Shown piece by piece: positions 13,222 to 16,715 of a stretch of DNA of 16,715 nt. The stretch's first letter is position 1. Every line of letters begins with the position of its first letter. The DNA is from CAYFHQ01 sp964342805. Its GTDB lineage: Bacteria; Bacillota; Clostridia; Peptostreptococcales; Acidaminobacteraceae. Made by a program: the position numbers and the translations under genes. Where the stretch lies: assembly GCA_964342805.1 (NCBI GenBank), contig CAYFHQ010000082.1, forward strand, positions 1 through 16,715, read 5' to 3'. The notes below the pieces were generated by a model. The model saw nothing but the letters and a program-made list of their open reading frames with translations. It did not search any database and had not been told where the DNA came from.

Positions 13222-14986
13222 ACTGGCCACCTCCCATCACCAAAGTATAGAAGTATTCTTGCTTGGCCATTAAGTCGTCATACGTTCCTTGTTCGACCAC
13301 TTGGCCAGCCCTCATTACAATTATATGGTCATAGTCTACGATTGTAGAAAGTCGATGGGCCACTGTTATAAGGGTCTTCCCCTGGGCTAATACATTTAAT
13401 GACGCTTTGACATCTGACTCCGTTTGCGTGTCGAGGGCAGATGTAGCTTCGTCTAGTAGAATGATCTGAGACCCTTTCAAGATCATACGCGCCAGGGCTA
13501 TTCGCTGCTGTTGTCCCCCAGATAGGCGTGATCCACTTTCTCCAACCATGGTATCGTAACCATCTTCTGTTGCCATAATAAAATCATGGGCCATGGCCTG
13601 TTGGGCTGCTCGAACAACCTGAGCGTCCTGGGCATGGGGGTTACCTATTCTGATGTTATCCTTGATGGATACATTGAAGAGGTGGGTCTCTTGAAAAACA
13701 TATCCAACATGGTCTCTAAGTTCCTGGGTAGGGATCTGACTGAGTTTCACTTTTCCAATGGAGATTTGGCCTTGGTCAACATCATAAAAGCGCCCAATGA
13801 GTTTGAGTAGAGTGGATTTGCCACTTCCGCTTTCTCCAACGATTGCTGTTTTCTTGCCTTCGGGAATAACAATCGAGACCTTCTTAAGAATGGGTTGGCC
13901 CTCATCGTATGAGAAGGTCACTTGGTCAAATGAAACATCGAATGACGCCACTTGGCTCTCCGACTCCCCGCTATTTTCTGCTGTCCTTACAAGGTCTGCT
14001 ACCTGGGGTTCCAAGTGCATGAAATCATATAAACCCTTGGCATAACTGAGGGCATGGTACTGGGCTGGGACAATGTAGAAAAACACAGAGAATCCTCTGG
14101 AGACTAGACCCATAAAAAAGCTATAGGCGATAAACTCCCCCAAAAGCAGGTCTCCTGCTTGTATGAGCTCCAAGCCAAAGACGTAAAAAAGAATCGTCGA
14201 AACGGTCAGGGTTAAGCCAACCGTTGTGAACCGAAAGTGCCTCCAAAAAATGGACCCCATTCTGGGATTCCGATACGCCTTAAACCGGTCCATTGTTTTT
14301 CCAATGAACCACTCCCCTCGACCAGACGCCTTTAGCTCTGTGACCGATGTAATGGCGTCATATAAGGACTGCTGCAGGTCATGGGCCGCCTGGGTTTCTT
14401 TGCCCAGATAATGATGGATTTTCTTGTTGGCCAACTGATTGAGAGAAACATATAGAACATTCCCAACCATGGAAGCAAAAAAGAAGATCGGCTGCTCTTG
14501 AATGAGAATGACAGAGGGCACAAGGAACTGTGCCAAACTATAAACGAACTGAGGAAAGAGAAAAGTATAAGTCTTTTGGACCTCACGCACGGAGTTTTCA
14601 AAAAGACCAATGATCTGACCCGTTGGTACTTTTTCGTAATAAGCAAAGCCCAGATCCTGAAGCTTCACCAATAGGTCTGTTTGCTGACGCCTCACGATCT
14701 TGTTTGCTAAGACATTTTCCAAGTGCTTAAAAATAGCCTTAGTCACCAATATAATGCCAACAACCCCTATCAAAACCAAGGCTTGTTCTTGAAGGTCTCC
14801 CCTTGTTCCTTGAGGAATAACATGGTCAATCAAGTAGCCCATCCGTCGGGGAATCATTAGCTCTCCCCACATGAGGAGACCACCACTTACGACATATACA
14901 AGGGTTAGACCCAGAAAGGGTTTGAAGTAGGCCAGTGTCCACAGATAGAGTTTGAAAAAGTCTTTTTTGCTGGTTTTGTTGTCCAT
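13211..14986 (-). CDS. ABC exporter half-transporter (TM domain fused to ATPase), first of a pair
   Basis: The product has 591 residues. A six-helix exporter TM domain (about 12-310) is followed by an ATPase domain (about 350-585). Motifs are Walker A GESGSGKST (384-392), Q-loop Gln432 (VFQETHLF), signature LSGGQQQR (488-495), Walker B IILLDEATSALD with Glu513, and H-loop His544 (VAHRLS). Unlike many heterodimers (for example BmrCD or TM287/288), neither partner shows a degenerate catalytic Glu, so both ATP sites could work. The ATG has only a G-run (GGGGGG) 3 bases upstream as a binding site, which is close and not typical. It is the first gene of the pair; the SLH remnant ends 30 bases upstream. 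No clear promoter was found immediately before it, and the substrate is unknown. Confidence 0.92.
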   Translation of the reverse strand: MDNKTSKKDFFKLYLWTLAYFKPFLGLTLVYVVSGGLLMWGELMIPRRMGYLIDHVIPQGTRGDLQEQALVLIGVVGIILVTKAIFKHLENVLANKIVRRQQTDLLVKLQDLGFAYYEKVPTGQIIGLFENSVREVQKTYTFLFPQFVYSLAQFLVPSVILIQEQPIFFFASMVGNVLYVSLNQLANKKIHHYLGKETQAAHDLQQSLYDAITSVTELKASGRGEWFIGKTMDRFKAYRNPRMGSIFWRHFRFTTVGLTLTVSTILFYVFGLELIQAGDLLLGEFIAYSFFMGLVSRGFSVFFYIVPAQYHALSYAKGLYDFMHLEPQVADLVRTAENSGESESQVASFDVSFDQVTFSYDEGQPILKKVSIVIPEGKKTAIVGESGSGKSTLLKLIGRFYDVDQGQISIGKVKLSQIPTQELRDHVGYVFQETHLFNVSIKDNIRIGNPHAQDAQVVRAAQQAMAHDFIMATEDGYDTMVGESGSRLSGGQQQRIALARMILKGSQIILLDEATSALDTQTESDVKASLNVLAQGKTLITVAHRLSTIVDYDHIIVMRAGQVVEQGTYDDLMAKQEYFYTLVMGGGQYAC

Positions 14987-15016
14987 TTGCCCCCCGTTTG
15001 TCAGACCATGTTGTCA

Positions 15017-15217
15017 CTACTGTAATCGGCTCTTGATATTCCGACTGCAAATGCCAGGAACATACCCCTTTTCAATGGCTTGGTCCACTATTTCTTTGGC
15101 CCAATCCGGCGGTGCTGGATGGGACGCTACTTGTGGCGCCAAGGCCATGAACCCAACTGCAATAGCTAGGACGAGTAGTACTTTTTCAATACGGATTTCC
15201 CCTTCATGTTTTATCAT
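15017..15217 (-). pseudogene. Truncated and frameshifted SLH-domain (S-layer homology) exported protein
   Basis: From an ATG (complement of 15215-15217, AAGGA 4 bases before) the frame gives a signal peptide (KVLLVLAIAVGFMALAPQVA) and then PPDWAKEIVDQAIEKGYVPG, the opening of an SLH-type domain. After VPG the frame changes to ICSRNIK... and stops at 15017. The next frame from 15050 reads LQSEYQEPIT, the exact continuation expected (VPGDLQSEYQEPIT), so one base is missing near 15051-15053. The match ends at about 15021, where RAEF would follow, and the ABC gene starts 34 bases later. The gene is therefore both frameshifted and cut off after the first SLH half. SLH proteins attach to cell-wall polymers. 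A functional 66-residue peptide is less likely. Confidence 0.75.
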
Positions 15218-15309
15218 TTAATCCTTGCCATTTTATCACAAGATTGTAAGCCTGATCTACATGGCGTTTGGAAAGAGCTACTTTTGTACTCATAGGATAA
15301 CGTATAATA

Positions 15310-16715
15310 AGTTTCGCAAAAACAAAAATGGACATGTGTCCAGTGCCGTTTGGTAGAATTAAGTCACCACAACAAATCCCTACCAAGGAGGCACAAAACC
15401 ATGTCCGATAACATTATACAGCTAAACGAACAGGTAATCAAAACCAAGATAAAGGATCTTGTACGAAATAGCGTTGAGGAAACCCTCAATGAACTCTTGA
15501 ACCAGGAGGCCGATGAACTTCTAAATGCATCTCGTTATGAACGAACGAAAGATCGAAACGGATATCGATCAGGCCATTACAAGAGAAAACTGGCAACGAC
15601 TTCTGGTGAGGTGGAGCTAAAAGTACCAAAGCTCAAAGGTGTGCCCTTTGAAACCGCCATTATCGAACGTTATAAGCGCAGAGAGTGCTCAGTCGAGGAA
15701 GCTCTCATAGAAATGTATCTGGCCGGTGTGTCTGTTCGCAGAGTCGAGGACATCACGGAAGCTCTGTGGGGAACCAAGGTGTCCCCAGGTACGATTAGCA
15801 ACCTCAACAAAAAAGCCTATGAACATATAGAAGTTTGGCGCAACCGCCCCCTTCAGGGCGGAAACTACCCCTACGTATATGTAGATGGTATCTTCCTGAA
15901 ACGAGCTTGGGGCGGCGAATATGAGAACGTAGCCATATTGATCGCCATAGGAGTAAATGAAGATGGCCACCGTGAGATATTAGGAGCATCAGAAGGCATG
16001 AATGAAGACAAAGAAAGCTGGAAAGCCTTCCTCTCTTGGCTCAAAATGCGTGGTCTAAAAGGTGTCCAAATGATCATTGGAGATAAAAGCCTAGGGATGT
16101 TGGAGTCCATTCCAGAGGTATTCCCTACGGCAAAATATCAGCGCTGTACCGTTCACTTTTATCGAAACGTATTCTCAGTCACACCTCGTTCAAGGATGAA
16201 GGTGGTCACGAAAATGCTCAAAGCAATCCATGCTAGCGAGGACAAGAACGCAGCTAGACAGAAGGCTAAGCAGGTAGTGGTGCGCTTGAAAGAAATGAAA
16301 CTCCACCAGGCAGCCAAGAAGCTAGAGGATGGTATCGAAGAAACCATTACCTATATGTCCTTTCCTATCGAGCACTGGACTAGGATTCGAACAAACAACA
16401 GTATTGAGCGATTGAATCGAGAAATCCGTCGTCGTACTAGGGTTGTGGGAACCTTTCCAGATGGCAACTCTGCACTCATGCTAGTTTGTGCTAGATTACG
16501 CCATGTTGCTGGTACGCAGTGGGGTGCCAAACGATATCTGAATATGAAACACCTTGATCGAATGGATATAGATCAGGCTGAACCCATGGTAATTTAAAGA
16601 TAGGCGAGTCTGTAAAGAAGTTTGTGCTCTGCCCAACGCTACTAACGTAAATGTGACTCCACTTTATCTGGGAAGAAGATGGATAGCTGAAGCAAGATCT
16701 GTCCCCAGTTTTGAA
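15310..16715 (+). mobile_element. IS256-family insertion sequence (ends not resolved, right end probably at or beyond the window edge)
   Basis: The transposase is complete. Before it, the sequence GTTTCGCAAAAACAAAAATG followed by a near-palindrome GGACATGTGTCC (15330-15341) looks like the left-terminal region. The last bases of the window, read on the complement, give TTCAAAACTGGGGACAG, which loosely resembles CAAAAATGGACATG on the left (CAAAA.TGG..ACA.G). The right inverted repeat may therefore be cut by the window edge. No target-site duplication can be checked, and the boundaries given are approximate. Confidence 0.55.
15401..16597 (+). CDS. IS256-family (Mutator-type) DDE transposase
   Basis: This is a 398-residue, apparently intact transposase. 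The DDE residues can be placed: first Asp in YVYVDGIFLKRAW, second Asp in MIIGDKSLGML, Glu in RTNNSIERLNREIRRRTRVV. The family motif YQRCTVHFYRNVF lies between the last two. The N-terminal part carries the region RNGYRSGHYKRKLATTSGEV typical of the family. Length is as usual for IS256 transposases (about 390-410). The start is the ATG after AAGGAGG (8 bases). The frame is open 17 codons further upstream but that part lies over the leader and ribosome binding site. It moves the element by a copy-out circle route, as known for the family. Confidence 0.95.
   Translation: MSDNIIQLNEQVIKTKIKDLVRNSVEETLNELLNQEADELLNASRYERTKDRNGYRSGHYKRKLATTSGEVELKVPKLKGVPFETAIIERYKRRECSVEEALIEMYLAGVSVRRVEDITEALWGTKVSPGTISNLNKKAYEHIEVWRNRPLQGGNYPYVYVDGIFLKRAWGGEYENVAILIAIGVNEDGHREILGASEGMNEDKESWKAFLSWLKMRGLKGVQMIIGDKSLGMLESIPEVFPTAKYQRCTVHFYRNVFSVTPRSRMKVVTKMLKAIHASEDKNAARQKAKQVVVRLKEMKLHQAAKKLEDGIEETITYMSFPIEHWTRIRTNNSIERLNREIRRRTRVVGTFPDGNSALMLVCARLRHVAGTQWGAKRYLNMKHLDRMDIDQAEPMVI

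Noticed and set aside
15017..15217. Small peptide precursor exported by the adjacent ABC pair
   Set aside because: The SLH continuation in the neighbouring frame explains the sequence better, the peptide has its own signal sequence, and the transporters lack a C39 peptidase domain.

Overview
The window looks like chromosomal DNA of a Gram-positive, low-to-moderate GC bacterium of the class Clostridia. The signs are strong AGGAGG-type ribosome binding sites, a lipoprotein PrsA-type foldase, a relic of an S-layer-homology (SLH) protein, PadR and ArsP_1-type genes, and many intrinsic terminators. I cannot name the genus from sequence alone. Nothing in the window is an RNA gene or a CRISPR array.

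Layout. 1-1071: the 5' end of a membrane protein reading out of the window (-), then a divergent HAD phosphatase (+). 1163-2146: a parvulin-type lipoprotein foldase (-). 2403-3621: an AT-rich bicistronic unit (+) with its own promoter, paired upstream repeats and terminator. It encodes a secreted protein with a perfect nine-step glycine ladder and a 74-residue membrane protein. I recognise neither, and this is the best candidate here for an undescribed system. 3622-4006: no recognisable gene. 4121-6193: a methyl-accepting chemotaxis protein (+). 6329-9743: a radical SAM protein, a YgjP-type metallopeptidase and a GAF-histidine-kinase-like protein (all -). 9893-11322: a two-subunit ArsP_1-type permease followed by a PadR regulator (-). 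11509-14986: a pair of overlapping ABC exporter half-transporters (-). 15017-15217: a frameshifted, truncated SLH-protein remnant. 15401-16597: an intact IS256-family transposase (+).

How the parts relate. The permease pair has a textbook promoter with a tandem operator-like repeat at the transcript start, and a PadR gene follows it, so a local substrate-responsive circuit is plausible. The histidine-kinase-like protein keeps all ATP-binding boxes but has Glu where the phosphoacceptor His should be, so it may act as a pseudokinase or sensor scaffold. The two ABC halves almost certainly form a heterodimeric exporter. The SLH remnant and the IS element beside it mark a rearranged boundary. Several start codons were placed downstream of the longest possible reading frame because a good ribosome binding site sits immediately before an internal ATG.
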